A stretch of 64,000 bases of DNA from Dyadobacter arcticus (GCF_011762185.1 NZ_JAASQJ010000006.1:62001-126000), one strand, 5' to 3'. Shown: positions 54,393-62,991, numbered from the stretch's first letter. The notes: generated from the letters alone by a model not told the origin. Translations and numbers: made by a program.

Positions 54393-54416
54393 TAAATGAC
54401 CACAAATGACTAAATT

Positions 54417-55802
54417 CTACACCTTCACCGCCTTCCAGCCACCAAGCCTGAAACGCCATATTCCCAAAGAAGCCAATGCAGACTCTGCGATAGGAACTGC
54501 CGCAAAAACACCTATCGGCCCCAGATCCAGAATGATGGCCAGCAGGTAGGCTGCAGGAATTTGAATCGTCCAAAAACAGATCAAATTCAGTACAGTCGGC
54601 GTTTTGGTGTCACCGGCTCCATTGAGCGACTGGATCACTACCATACCGTAGGCATAAAATCCATAACCAAGACATAAAACCCGAAGCGCCGTTTTTCCGG
54701 TTTCAACAACTTTTGCATTGGTACTGAACCAGCTAACAATGGTCTCAGCTCCCAAAAACATAAAAACGGACAATCCGACCAGGAAAATGAAATTGTAAAA
54801 CGCACATTTCCAGACCGATGCCTCTGCCCTTTCCGGCTTTTCCGCACCCAAATTTTGACCAACCAGGGTTGCAGCAGCATTGGCCAATCCCCAGGCCGGC
54901 AATAATGTGAACATGATAACCCGGATTGCAATGGTATAACCCGCTACTACGTCGCTGCCGAACTCTGAGAGTATACGCGTCAGGAAAATCCAGCTGGCAG
55001 AACCAATCAGAAACTGAACCGTCCCTCCGGCTGCAACTTTAAGAATCACCCGGATCGTCTCCGGATTGGGCCGCAGATCTTCCCAAACAAGTCCCAGCAT
55101 TTTGTTGACCCTGGTCAAGGAAAACAATTGGTAGCTTACGCCAATTGACCTGCCAATGGCCGTTGCAATAGCTGCCCCGGTTACACCCAATTCAGGAAAG
55201 GGCCCAATCCCAAAAATCAAAATCGGCCCGAGTACCATATTGAATCCATTGGCAATAATCAACGACCGCATGGCCGTGGCAGGAGACCCCGCGCCTCTTA
55301 AAGCGCCGCTCAATGAATATAACAAAACCACCACCGGGCTGCTCAGGAACTGTATTCTTGCGAAGTTGGTGCCGGTCGCGATGACCTTGTCGTCCGCGCC
55401 CATTAATCTCAGAATATCACCGGCCAGCACCGTCCCAACCACGGCAATGACAGATGAAATGGCAAGTGAAATGAGAATTACCTGACCAATTGCATGCCGC
55501 GCCTGGGCGGGATTGCCTTCACCAATGCGGCGGGCAATGGTCGCCGTAGCCGCGGTACTTAGGCCAATAGCAACGGAATACATTAAGGTAATCACGGACT
55601 CGGTAAGACCAACTGTCGCCACAGCCTCGGTACTTACTTTTGATACAAAAAAGATATCAACAACGGCAAACAATGACTCCATGACCATTTCCAGGATCAT
55701 GGGAACGGAAAGTAAAAATATAGCGCGATTAATGCTTCCCTCGGTAAAACTTTCTTCGGAGCCACGAACGGCCTGACGAAGTAGTTGAAACCACTTTTTC
55801 AT
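54417..55802 (-). CDS. MATE-family efflux transporter
   Basis: The start at 55802 (MKKWFQLLRQAV) gives 461 residues, normal for the family; the frame stays open upstream to a GTG at 55871, but that part is leader sequence. Twelve membrane segments and two MatE halves are visible (ILEMVMESLFAVVDIFFVSKVSTEAVATVGLTES; second half near VGQNLGAEKPERAEASVWK). It exports cationic drugs or metabolites by Na+ or H+ antiport; substrate unknown. The gene has a promoter at 55963-55995 and a roughly 160-nt leader with a short ORF and hairpins. Confidence 0.9.
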   Translation of the reverse strand: MKKWFQLLRQAVRGSEESFTEGSINRAIFLLSVPMILEMVMESLFAVVDIFFVSKVSTEAVATVGLTESVITLMYSVAIGLSTAATATIARRIGEGNPAQARHAIGQVILISLAISSVIAVVGTVLAGDILRLMGADDKVIATGTNFARIQFLSSPVVVLLYSLSGALRGAGSPATAMRSLIIANGFNMVLGPILIFGIGPFPELGVTGAAIATAIGRSIGVSYQLFSLTRVNKMLGLVWEDLRPNPETIRVILKVAAGGTVQFLIGSASWIFLTRILSEFGSDVVAGYTIAIRVIMFTLLPAWGLANAAATLVGQNLGAEKPERAEASVWKCAFYNFIFLVGLSVFMFLGAETIVSWFSTNAKVVETGKTALRVLCLGYGFYAYGMVVIQSLNGAGDTKTPTVLNLICFWTIQIPAAYLLAIILDLGPIGVFAAVPIAESALASLGIWRFRLGGWKAVKV

Positions 55803-55911
55803 GGGTAAAAAAAAATTGAAATGAGTAAATAATGAAAATTTGTGACCCCGTTGGATACCCGGTTGGATCACCTAAAACAAAAACGGAAAGGAGACCGTGA
55901 AGGTCGGGGGA

Positions 55912-55944
55912 CTAAGCTTGTAGTCCGAGTATTAAGAGCAGCAT
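55912..55944 (-). promoter_or_regulatory. Possible leader peptide ORF (MLLLILGLQA) in the MATE 5' leader
   Basis: In the MATE leader the minus strand reads an 11-codon frame, MLLLILGLQA then TAG, with five Leu codons. Its stop codon lies inside a hairpin (GGACTA paired with TAGTCC, 55909-55926); a second hairpin (GACC/GGTC, 55893-55905) follows. The layout is that of a ribosome-controlled attenuator, but there is no Shine-Dalgarno sequence and no experimental support. Confidence 0.3.
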
Positions 55945-55962
55945 CGGCTTTCGGAATTTGCG

Positions 55963-55995
55963 CAAATATACAAAACGGATCTTTTAAGAATCAAA
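55963..55995 (-). promoter_or_regulatory. Promoter of the MATE gene
   Basis: On the minus strand TTTG (55995-55992) and TATATTTG (55970-55963) form an exact -33/-7 pair with a 21-bp spacer. The leader to the ATG at 55802 is about 155 nt, long for Bacteroidota. Confidence 0.6.
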
Positions 55996-56139
55996 CAAAA
56001 AAATGGTTTTGTTAAAACTAAATGTAATTTCACGGCTCAGGCCGGTGAACTTTTGAAGTTTGCAAACCGTTGCCACTCTACTCTTTCCCGGTTGCATTTG
56101 AATTCCGATTAAATTTTTAGTATTAAAAAAAAACAATGC

Positions 56140-57375
56140 ATGATTGATAAAAAGAAACTGTACTCCACGGCTGAAAAACAAGAAACAGCTATTTTAGTGG
56201 CTGTTAGTACGCAAAAGCAACCCATTGAAAAAACAAAGGAATATCTGGAAGAGCTGGCTTTTCTGGCCACTACTCTTGGAGTTGAGACGGTTAAGACATT
56301 TACCCAAAACCTGGAAAGGCCCGATATCCGTACATACACTGGAAAGGGCAAACTGGAAGAGATTGTCACTTTCATAACCGCAAATCCAGTAGATATGGTC
56401 ATTTATGATGATGACCTAACTACCTCGCAGGTAAGGAACCTGGAAGAAACTTTCTCTGAAATAAAAGTGATTGATAGAAGCCTGCTGATTCTAGCAATTT
56501 TTGCGATGCGGGCGCAAACTGCACAGTCTAAATTGCAGGTGGAATTGGCGCAGTACCAATATATGTATCCAAGACTAACCCGATTATGGACGCACTTAAG
56601 TCGTCAATCGGGTGCCGGCGTCGGGATGCGCGGACCAGGGGAAACTGAACTGGAAACGGATAGGCGGATCGTTAAAGACCGGATCGCATTTCTGAAAGAA
56701 AAACTGGAAAAAGTTGATAAGCAAAGTGTTACCCGGAGAAAAGAACGTGACCGATTGGTAAGGGTCGTGATTGTGGGATATACAAACGTCGGGAAATCGA
56801 CGCTGATGCGCGGGCTGGCAAAAGCCGATGTTTTTGCTGAAAACAAACTATTTGCAACCGTCGACTCGACCGTAAGGAAGGTAAATATGGAAAACATCCC
56901 TTTCCTGCTGACTGATACAGTAGGGTTTATCCGTAAGCTCCCTACCATGCTGATTGAATCCTTTAAATCAACATTGGATGAAGTGCGTGAAGCGGATATT
57001 TTATTGCATGTTGTTGATATTTCGCATCCGTCTTTTGAGGAACATCTGGATGTTGTCAACAAAACGCTGGAAGAAATCGGTGCCGCAAACAAGCCTATTA
57101 TTCTGGTCTTCAACAAAATCGATATCTATAATCCTTCTTTCAATGCAGACGATGAGGAAGAGGAAGATGTCCCGGTAAAGGAAACTACTTTGGAGCAATT
57201 GAAAAGAAGTTATATCGCTGACAAAGCGGATCATGTGGTTTTTATTTCGGCAGAAAACAAGGAAAATATTGACGAGTTAAAAAACACGTTATTTTCAATG
57301 GTTAAGGAAAAACACTTCTCTATTTATCCCAATTGGCTTGATCTGGGCTATACAGCAGTACAAACGGAAGAATAA
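56140..57375 (+). CDS. hflX: GTPase HflX
   Basis: The 411 residues comprise the N-terminal HflX domain (about 20-190; TYTGKGKLEEIV, QTAQSKLQVELAQYQYMYPRL, GMRGPGETELETDRR) and a GTPase domain with G1 GYTNVGKST (about 213-221), G3 LLTDTVGFIRKLP, G4 NKID. HflX is a ribosome-associated GTPase that splits stalled or heat-damaged ribosomes. Length matches the family. It stands alone on the plus strand, divergent from the MATE gene, followed by the tRNA unit. Confidence 0.95.
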   Translation: MIDKKKLYSTAEKQETAILVAVSTQKQPIEKTKEYLEELAFLATTLGVETVKTFTQNLERPDIRTYTGKGKLEEIVTFITANPVDMVIYDDDLTTSQVRNLEETFSEIKVIDRSLLILAIFAMRAQTAQSKLQVELAQYQYMYPRLTRLWTHLSRQSGAGVGMRGPGETELETDRRIVKDRIAFLKEKLEKVDKQSVTRRKERDRLVRVVIVGYTNVGKSTLMRGLAKADVFAENKLFATVDSTVRKVNMENIPFLLTDTVGFIRKLPTMLIESFKSTLDEVREADILLHVVDISHPSFEEHLDVVNKTLEEIGAANKPIILVFNKIDIYNPSFNADDEEEEDVPVKETTLEQLKRSYIADKADHVVFISAENKENIDELKNTLFSMVKEKHFSIYPNWLDLGYTAVQTEE

Positions 57376-57379
57376 TCAC

Positions 57380-57410
57380 TTGTAATTGAAATGATTTTTC
57401 GCAAGTTTTG
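57380..57410 (+). promoter_or_regulatory. Promoter candidate of the tRNA unit
   Basis: TTG (57380-57382) and AAGTTTTG (57403-57410) lie 20 bp apart and fit the -33/-7 pattern except for the first base of the -7 box. The start would fall just before the truncated tRNA copy at 57423. Confidence 0.45.
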
Positions 57411-57422
57411 CACCCCAATTGG

Positions 57423-57487
57423 GACTGCGGAGTTCAACGGATAGAGCGCGCGGCGCCCGATAGGAGTTTCCTAAACTCTAGATATGG
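57423..57487 (+). pseudogene. Truncated tandem copy of the tRNA-Arg gene
   Basis: This unit repeats the 5' part of the tRNA-Arg that starts 72 bp downstream: same acceptor 5' strand (GACTGCG), same D-arm core (GTTCAACGGATAGA) and an identical stretch from TAGGAGTTT through ATATGG covering the anticodon arm with CCT. It differs by a GC-rich insertion of about 15 bp (around 57448-57462) after the D-arm and has no T-arm and no 3' acceptor strand. It cannot fold as a tRNA. It starts exactly one tRNA length (72 nt) before the intact gene. Confidence 0.75.
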
Positions 57488-57494
57488 TACAATA

Positions 57495-57566
57495 GACTGC
57501 GTAGTTCAACGGATAGAATAGGAGTTTCCTAAACTCTAGATATGGGTTCGATTCCCGTCGCGGTCA
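57495..57566 (+). tRNA. tRNA-Arg (anticodon CCT)
   Basis: The 72-nt cloverleaf has acceptor GACTGCG/CGCGGTC (one G-T), D-arm GTTC/GAAT, anticodon stem GGAGT/ACTCT with loop TTCCTAA (anticodon CCT, reads AGG), a 4-nt variable loop, T-arm ATGGG/CCCGT with loop TTCGATT, and discriminator A. CCA is not encoded. It is followed at once by two hairpin terminators. Confidence 0.93.
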
Positions 57567-57567
57567 C

Positions 57568-57594
57568 AAGCCAGGCATTTGCCTGGCTTTTTTT
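57568..57594 (+). terminator. Rho-independent terminator after tRNA-Arg
   Basis: AAGCCAGGC pairs with GCCTGGCTT around an ATTT loop and is followed by a run of T. It begins one base after the discriminator base. Confidence 0.9.
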
Positions 57595-57602
57595 GTGCAG
57601 CG

Positions 57603-57625
57603 GCGGACATTTCCTGTCCGCTTTT
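57603..57625 (+). terminator. Second terminator-like hairpin
   Basis: GCGGACA pairs with TGTCCGC around a TTTCC loop, followed by TTTT. It lies directly after the first terminator and may back it up. Confidence 0.65.
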
Positions 57626-57750
57626 GAACAATACTATAATTGAAGAAACAGCTTATCTGCTCACGATGGTGGTTTTTTTCTTTGGCAAAGTATTTGATAT
57701 ACGGAAATAGATGAAATAGATCACGATATTTATTTTTACTCGACATCGCA

Positions 57751-58098
57751 ATGAGAAGAAGTGATTTAGGTGAATTCGAAGAAATTGTGCTGCTTACCGT
57801 AGCGGCGACGACCCCGATGGCGTATTCGGTCGCCATAGCTGAGGAACTGGAGAAAGAAACCGGCCATGCAGTCAGCACCGGTGCTGTCCACGCGGCCTTG
57901 CAGCGGCTGGAACAAAAGGGTTACCTGAGCTCTTACTTGGGCGAGGCAACGCAGGAACGTGGCGGCAGGAGAAAACGATTGTTTACAATGACAGCTTACG
58001 GGGGAAAAATCCTGAGCGACGTCCGTTCGGTGAGGAACAATTTATGGAGCCGCATTGAACCGGAGACGCTCACCAAAATAGGTCTTGATTTTTCTTAA
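57751..58098 (+). CDS. PadR-family transcriptional regulator
   Basis: This 115-residue winged-helix protein has the PadR pattern: LGEFEEIVLLTVAATTPMAYSVAIAEELEKETG (helices), VSTGAVHAALQRLEQKGYLSSYLGE (recognition helix and wing), ERGGRRKRLFTMTAYGGKIL. It begins 17 bp before the permease gene, and in Bacteroidota this pair is a recurring arrangement in which the PadR protein controls the permease. Confidence 0.9.
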   Translation: MRRSDLGEFEEIVLLTVAATTPMAYSVAIAEELEKETGHAVSTGAVHAALQRLEQKGYLSSYLGEATQERGGRRKRLFTMTAYGGKILSDVRSVRNNLWSRIEPETLTKIGLDFS

Positions 58099-58115
58099 TT
58101 TCCAAAGCCACCTAT

Positions 58116-60800
58116 ATGACTCCTGACAAATCAAGTAAGCCCAATGCGCTGCCGCCTAGATGGCTGGATAAGCTTGCTTCAAAAATATGTGCGCCACATT
58201 TGCGTGAAGAATTGATCGGTGATCTTCAGGAACGCTACACCCTGCGTTTAAACCGCTACGGACGCCAAAAAGCGATTTTATTTTATGTTAAAGAAGTAAT
58301 CGCGCTTCTTCAATTTTCTATTTTAAAAAGAAAACCTTCTCCATATCCTTCTCTTCCCTTATTCAGCTTTGAAATGATCAGAAACTACATCAAAATCGGC
58401 TCGCGGGTACTTTTAAAAAACAAAGGATATACATTTATCCACCTGATCGGCCTCAGTATAGGGCTTTGGGCCTGTATGATGGTCGCGACAGTGGTCATCG
58501 ACAGCCTTTCTTATGACAAGCAATGGAGCCGTAGCAAAGACATTTACAGGATTGTTTCTGCAGACAAAAAAGGCGAAGGTATCGTTGAACGCATGTCTTC
58601 CTCTCACGAAGGATTGGCCCAAGAGTTGCAGAAACTCTATCCGGAAGTTCAGGCCTGGTCTATGTTCTCAAATCCGTCACGTTATTTCAAATTAAAAGGA
58701 ACAGATCCGGAAGGCATAAAAACCCAGTTGCTGAGAATGGATACAACAGCATGGGGAATGCTGGATATAAAAGTATTGTCGGGCAATCCCCGACATTTTG
58801 TAGACGGAACCAACAACATTGTCCTAACCAAAAGTTACGCTGCCAAATTTTTCCCAGGGCAGGATTTGACTGGCAAAATCATTTATGATATCCCAAGTTA
58901 TCAGTCAAAAGGCAATCCATATCTCATCACAGGTATCGTTGATGATTTACCTTATAATAGTCATTTACGGGCGGATGTGATCTGGGTGGAGCAAAATAAG
59001 CCAGAGGCATACGCAGCAGTAGGCTTTTATTCCTATTCTCAAAATTATGTGATGCTAAAACCCGGGACTGACATAGCGTCGTTCACATCCAGGGTTAACA
59101 AATGGTACTCGGCGGTAAATAAAGACAAGGGTGCCAAGCAAATTGAATTTCAGCCGATGGAAAGCATTTACCTGCATTCTGACTTTTCGGACGGCCAGCG
59201 GGTTAAGGGCGATGCGCGAATCATCCAGATTTTCTCGGGAACTGCATTGCTCCTTTTATTCATTGCTTGCGTCAATTTCGTCAATCTCAGCACCGCCCGG
59301 GCATTTGCGAGGCTCAAAGAAGCGGGAATGCGCAGGATATTGAGTGGCTCGCGTTATCAGCTGATCATACAATTCCTGACCGAAACATTGATCCTCTTTG
59401 CATTATCAGTCGCCGCCGCTGCCACGCTCTACTACCTTTCGCTACATTCCGTTGAAGATTTTCTGGGCCATCGGCTTGTGCAGACATTTACAACCAACCT
59501 GTCGCTGGCTGGATATGCCGTGCTTACCATTTTTGTAACCGGTTTGGTCACCGGCCTGTATCCTGCCTGGCTTATATCAGGTTTCAAACCTGCCAATACC
59601 CTGCGCGGGATCATTACCACAGCCGTGGGCCAAAATACTTTGCGAAAAAGTCTCGTGGTCCTGCAATTTTCAATTTCCATTGTAATCCTGCTTGCTACCA
59701 TTGTCGTTTGGAAACAGCTAAGTCTGATGGAAAACAAGAATTTGGGTTATGATAAAAACAACCTGCTCAGCATTGGCTCTGTTTCCTGGGACGGGAAAGC
59801 CGACGCCTTCAAAACCGAGCTGCTGCGCATTCCGGGCGTTGTCCGTGCAAGCACATCGCAATGGTTGCCTACCCAAGGTGGCGGCTACATGACCAAGGAA
59901 GTCCCTGATCCGATCAATGCGGAAAGGAGAATCCAGGTTTGGTTTATAGCCGGAGATGTGGACCTGCCCGCAACATTGGGATTGAAATTAGTCAGTGGCC
60001 GAATGTTCAGCAGCAGCTTCTCAACGGATGCATTGAATGCGGACTCATTACAGCAAGCTGATTTCGCCAAATATGAGCAAAGCTCGCTGATGCAGGCGTC
60101 GTTGATGACTGCTACTGCCGCGAAATTGCTGGGCGTCAAACAATTAAATGAACAGATAGCAAGTACGAAAACAGTACCGATTGGGACGATTGCGGATTTT
60201 AACAATGAATCTTTATATGAGCCGGTTAAGCCAACATTGATCCTTGCGCACCGTTCGCCGCAATATGGCGGAATGCTTATTCGTGTTCAGCCGGGAACGG
60301 AACGTCAGGTTACTGCGTCTGTTCAGCGACTTTGGAAGCAATTTTATCCATCCAAACTATTGGATATCAATGAGGTTAATGATCTTCTATTCAAACAATA
60401 TGAATCTGAAATCAAGCTTCAACAATTATTTATCTTTTTTAGCGGGCTTACCATGTTCCTGTCTGCATTAGGCATTTTTGGATTGGTGGTTCAGGCCGCC
60501 GAGCAACGTTCCAAGGAAGTGGGGATACGGAAGGTTTTGGGCGCGTCGGTTGCAGGCATCGTTGCGTTGCTTTCCAAAGATTTCCTCAAACTGGTCATGA
60601 TCGCCATCGTCGTTGCTTCTCCGCTCGCCTGGCTCAGCCTGACCAAATGGCTTGAACACTATCCTTTCCGTACTGACATTAATTGGTGGATTTTCGTAGT
60701 GACAGGAATTGGCGCCTTGGCAATGACGCTGCTGACGATCAGTTTTCAGGCTTTACGTGCTGCATTGGCCGATCCGGTCAAGAGTTTGAGGAACGAATAG
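58116..60800 (+). CDS. FtsX/MacB-type ABC transporter permease with N-terminal permease-prefix domain
   Basis: The 894 residues have an N-terminal soluble permease-prefix domain (about 10-90; PPRWLDKLASKICAPHLREELIGDLQERYTLRLNRYG), then two MacB-type periplasmic domains each followed by FtsX membrane segments (IQIFSGTALLLLFIACVNFVNLSTARAFARLKEAGMRRILSGS; C-terminal EQRSKEVGIRKVLGASVAGIVALLSKDF). The ABC ATPase is not encoded next to it, so either it recruits one from elsewhere or it works without. It may be a mechanotransmission complex for envelope stress or export. Controlled by the adjacent PadR protein. Confidence 0.88.
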   Translation: MTPDKSSKPNALPPRWLDKLASKICAPHLREELIGDLQERYTLRLNRYGRQKAILFYVKEVIALLQFSILKRKPSPYPSLPLFSFEMIRNYIKIGSRVLLKNKGYTFIHLIGLSIGLWACMMVATVVIDSLSYDKQWSRSKDIYRIVSADKKGEGIVERMSSSHEGLAQELQKLYPEVQAWSMFSNPSRYFKLKGTDPEGIKTQLLRMDTTAWGMLDIKVLSGNPRHFVDGTNNIVLTKSYAAKFFPGQDLTGKIIYDIPSYQSKGNPYLITGIVDDLPYNSHLRADVIWVEQNKPEAYAAVGFYSYSQNYVMLKPGTDIASFTSRVNKWYSAVNKDKGAKQIEFQPMESIYLHSDFSDGQRVKGDARIIQIFSGTALLLLFIACVNFVNLSTARAFARLKEAGMRRILSGSRYQLIIQFLTETLILFALSVAAAATLYYLSLHSVEDFLGHRLVQTFTTNLSLAGYAVLTIFVTGLVTGLYPAWLISGFKPANTLRGIITTAVGQNTLRKSLVVLQFSISIVILLATIVVWKQLSLMENKNLGYDKNNLLSIGSVSWDGKADAFKTELLRIPGVVRASTSQWLPTQGGGYMTKEVPDPINAERRIQVWFIAGDVDLPATLGLKLVSGRMFSSSFSTDALNADSLQQADFAKYEQSSLMQASLMTATAAKLLGVKQLNEQIASTKTVPIGTIADFNNESLYEPVKPTLILAHRSPQYGGMLIRVQPGTERQVTASVQRLWKQFYPSKLLDINEVNDLLFKQYESEIKLQQLFIFFSGLTMFLSALGIFGLVVQAAEQRSKEVGIRKVLGASVAGIVALLSKDFLKLVMIAIVVASPLAWLSLTKWLEHYPFRTDINWWIFVVTGIGALAMTLLTISFQALRAALADPVKSLRNE

Positions 60801-60882
60801 CACCGCGTTTTCAAAGTGAATTTCTCTTGCAAAGCATGGCACAACAATTGTATGTTGGTGGTATTACTTAAACCACGATACA

Positions 60883-62079
60883 ATGCAAATGCTTTCAGGT
60901 CTGGGCAACGCCAGATATTTACCTCTCCTCATTCTCCTGTCGCTTGCCATTTTACAATCCTGCCGGAAAGATCCAAAGGAAATGTCTAATCAGGAACTGG
61001 CGGAAGAACTTAGTAAGAACAAGAGCTACGAGAAGCTGCTGGAATTCACCAAAAATGCGGGCATTGATACAAATAAATTTGCCTCAACAGGTGATACTGC
61101 CCCGGTTTTTGCGTTGCTGGAAGAAACAGGTTTTGGACATAAACCCACTATTCGATATACCGAAAAGGTGATCAAAGCAGACACCTCGTTGATCCGTGAG
61201 GTAGCAGAACAATTAGTGAAGGGTGAATCTGTTGAAAAGGCTTTTCAGAAACTGGAACCTGTTTTTCCGGTTTATCATAACCTTAAAATTCACTATGCCA
61301 GGCTTCTAAAAGAAAATAAAAGGGATAGTGCTGCCTATGTTGCGGAAGCTTTGAATGCTTACCGCTGGATCCACCGCCAAGCCAAAGGCGCGCCAAGATT
61401 CGTACTGGTCAACATTCGAGGGGCATATCTGACGGCGATGGATTCGGCCGGGCAACATAGATTGTCCATGCGGACTGTTGTTGGAAAAATGGATACGCCT
61501 ACTCCTACCATTGATACTTATGCCACAAGCATTGTAACGCATCCTTATTGGAACGTGCCAAAAAGCATTGCAATCAAGGAAATTTTCCCAAAGGCAATGA
61601 AAGACGCTGAATATCTATCCAGAAACAAAATTGAGATTATTAATAACAAAGGCGAAGCGCTCAATCCGGAAGATATCGATTGGAAGGACTTAACTGCAGA
61701 GAAATTTCCATACCGTTTCAGGCAGGAAACGGGCGAAGACAATTCGTTGGGGTTATTGAAGGTCGAAATTAAAAATCCGCTCGCTATTTATTTGCATGAT
61801 ACCAATGCGAGATATCTGTTTGCAAGCGATTCGAGGTGGAGGAGTCATGGGTGCGTCAGAGTTCAAAGACCGACGGATCTAGCGAATTATATGGCTGGTA
61901 CCAAATTGCTGGACAATGATTTCATGACTGAACCTGATACCGTCTCAGTTCCGCCGAAATGGCACAAGCTACAAGTCAGAATACCTGTTTTCTTGCTTTA
62001 TCTGGGAGCTGATTGTAATGAAAAAGGGGAATTGCTTTACTTTCCTGATGTGTACAAAAGAGGATCTCCCAGGGTCTGA
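60883..62079 (+). CDS. L,D-transpeptidase (YkuD) lipoprotein
   Basis: The 398 residues comprise a lipoprotein signal (LAILQSC), an N-terminal region with repeat-like helices (about 35-130) and a YkuD domain (about 165-360) with the motif YLHDTNARYLFASDSRWRSHGCVRV (catalytic Cys324; His and Ser as usual). These enzymes cross-link peptidoglycan stem peptides (3-3 links) or attach lipoproteins. The last 43 bp overlap, in opposite direction, the end of a second L,D-transpeptidase gene. Confidence 0.9.
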   Translation: MQMLSGLGNARYLPLLILLSLAILQSCRKDPKEMSNQELAEELSKNKSYEKLLEFTKNAGIDTNKFASTGDTAPVFALLEETGFGHKPTIRYTEKVIKADTSLIREVAEQLVKGESVEKAFQKLEPVFPVYHNLKIHYARLLKENKRDSAAYVAEALNAYRWIHRQAKGAPRFVLVNIRGAYLTAMDSAGQHRLSMRTVVGKMDTPTPTIDTYATSIVTHPYWNVPKSIAIKEIFPKAMKDAEYLSRNKIEIINNKGEALNPEDIDWKDLTAEKFPYRFRQETGEDNSLGLLKVEIKNPLAIYLHDTNARYLFASDSRWRSHGCVRVQRPTDLANYMAGTKLLDNDFMTEPDTVSVPPKWHKLQVRIPVFLLYLGADCNEKGELLYFPDVYKRGSPRV

Positions 62080-62822
62080 CCCTGAATTTCAAGTTCAGGT
62101 AAAAGTCCTGACAAAAGAGGCGACGACTTGAAATATTTTTGGCTGGCAGAATAAATGAATAAACCTGCACCATTGTGCATCAGAGTAATCAGGTTTTTGG
62201 AATCCGCAATGGAAACAGCCGGACATCCCTGGCTTCTGCCCAGTCTGCCCGTATTTTTGATAAAATTTTCACTTACATAATCTGCTCCATGCATCACGAT
62301 CGCCCGTTCCAACGCGCGGTCGTTGATTCCCTTTTCCAAACCTTCCAAACGAAGCGATAAGCCGTGCTTCCCCTGGTATGTGCCCAAAGTTTTATAAAAA
62401 CCCAGGCTGGATTGAAAAGATGAATTATTATTAGAGAATTTATCAGCAAACTCCTCACCGGAATTACGTCCATGAGCCACGTAAGTGTTCAGTAAGACTT
62501 TTCTTTTGATCAAATCAATTACATAAAGTCTTTTGTTGCGGGAGGATTGGGTGAAATCAGCAATGGCCATGACGGAATTCTGCAATTTCATTTTTTGGAA
62601 GCCGTACCAGGCATAGTAAAATGCCTTTTCCGACAACCCTTGTTTTTTAAGGTTCAATGAATCGTAAAGCGCTATCCATTGTGGTTTTGCAATAGAGTCA
62701 GCCTTGATGACTGTGATGCCTTTTGAAGAAGAAAGATTGGAAAATGGATTGATCTGATGAATTCCGAAGGAAACGCTAAGCGCAATGAACGCTGCTACAA
62801 GAACCGCCTGAGCCTTTGTCAT
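62037..62822 (-). CDS. Murein L,D-transpeptidase catalytic-domain protein (exported)
   Basis: The 261 residues comprise a signal anchor (about 5-25), then a YkuD-like catalytic domain: YVIDLIKRKVLLNTYVAHG (substrate strand), LGFYKTLGTYQGKHGLSLRLEGLEKG, AIVMHGADYVSENF, and the active site LGRSQGCPAVSIADSK with the catalytic Cys. This is the short type with the C-terminus of the domain closing the fold. It overlaps the neighbouring YkuD gene tail to tail by 43 bp; the upstream bases to 62991 hold no gene. Confidence 0.88.
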   Translation of the reverse strand: MTKAQAVLVAAFIALSVSFGIHQINPFSNLSSSKGITVIKADSIAKPQWIALYDSLNLKKQGLSEKAFYYAWYGFQKMKLQNSVMAIADFTQSSRNKRLYVIDLIKRKVLLNTYVAHGRNSGEEFADKFSNNNSSFQSSLGFYKTLGTYQGKHGLSLRLEGLEKGINDRALERAIVMHGADYVSENFIKNTGRLGRSQGCPAVSIADSKNLITLMHNGAGLFIYSASQKYFKSSPLLSGLLPELEIQGQTLGDPLLYTSGK

Positions 62823-62935
62823 TTTTGATTGTTTAATTGAAAAATCTGCTTTCTTTCTTATGAAGGTAGGATCAAAAACAAGATGTCAGAGACGAAAGGT
62901 TAACAGCCACTTTTGCACCAATGGTTCCTAAAAGA

Positions 62936-62966
62936 TGAAAATTAGAATGTAATTACCTAATTTTCA
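62936..62966 (-). terminator. AT-rich hairpin after prephenate dehydrogenase
   Basis: TGAAAATTAG (62936-62945) and CTAATTTTCA (62957-62966) form a perfect 10-bp stem with an 11-nt loop, 26 bp after the stop of the dehydrogenase gene. On the minus strand TCTTTT follows. It is a weak but plausible terminator. Confidence 0.45.
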
Positions 62967-62991
62967 ATTAATTAAGAAATAAAACAGTTCC

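Noticed and set aside
45488-54416. The RhuM-Fic, metal and sulfur genes as one integrative island.
   Set aside because: No integrase, transposase, direct repeats or att-like ends were found, and base composition looks like the surroundings by eye.
55803-55871. MATE start at the upstream GTG (23 extra residues).
   Set aside because: The extra residues are not family-like and cover leader hairpins; the ATG at 55802 fits the usual N-terminus.
55861-55873. Plus-strand GGTTGGATCACCT resembles the 3' end of 16S rRNA.
   Set aside because: No other rRNA sequence surrounds it; it is part of the MATE leader dyad and the match is short.
57423-57494. The upstream 72-bp unit as a functional second tRNA.
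   Set aside because: It has no T-arm and no 3' acceptor strand to pair with GACTGCG.
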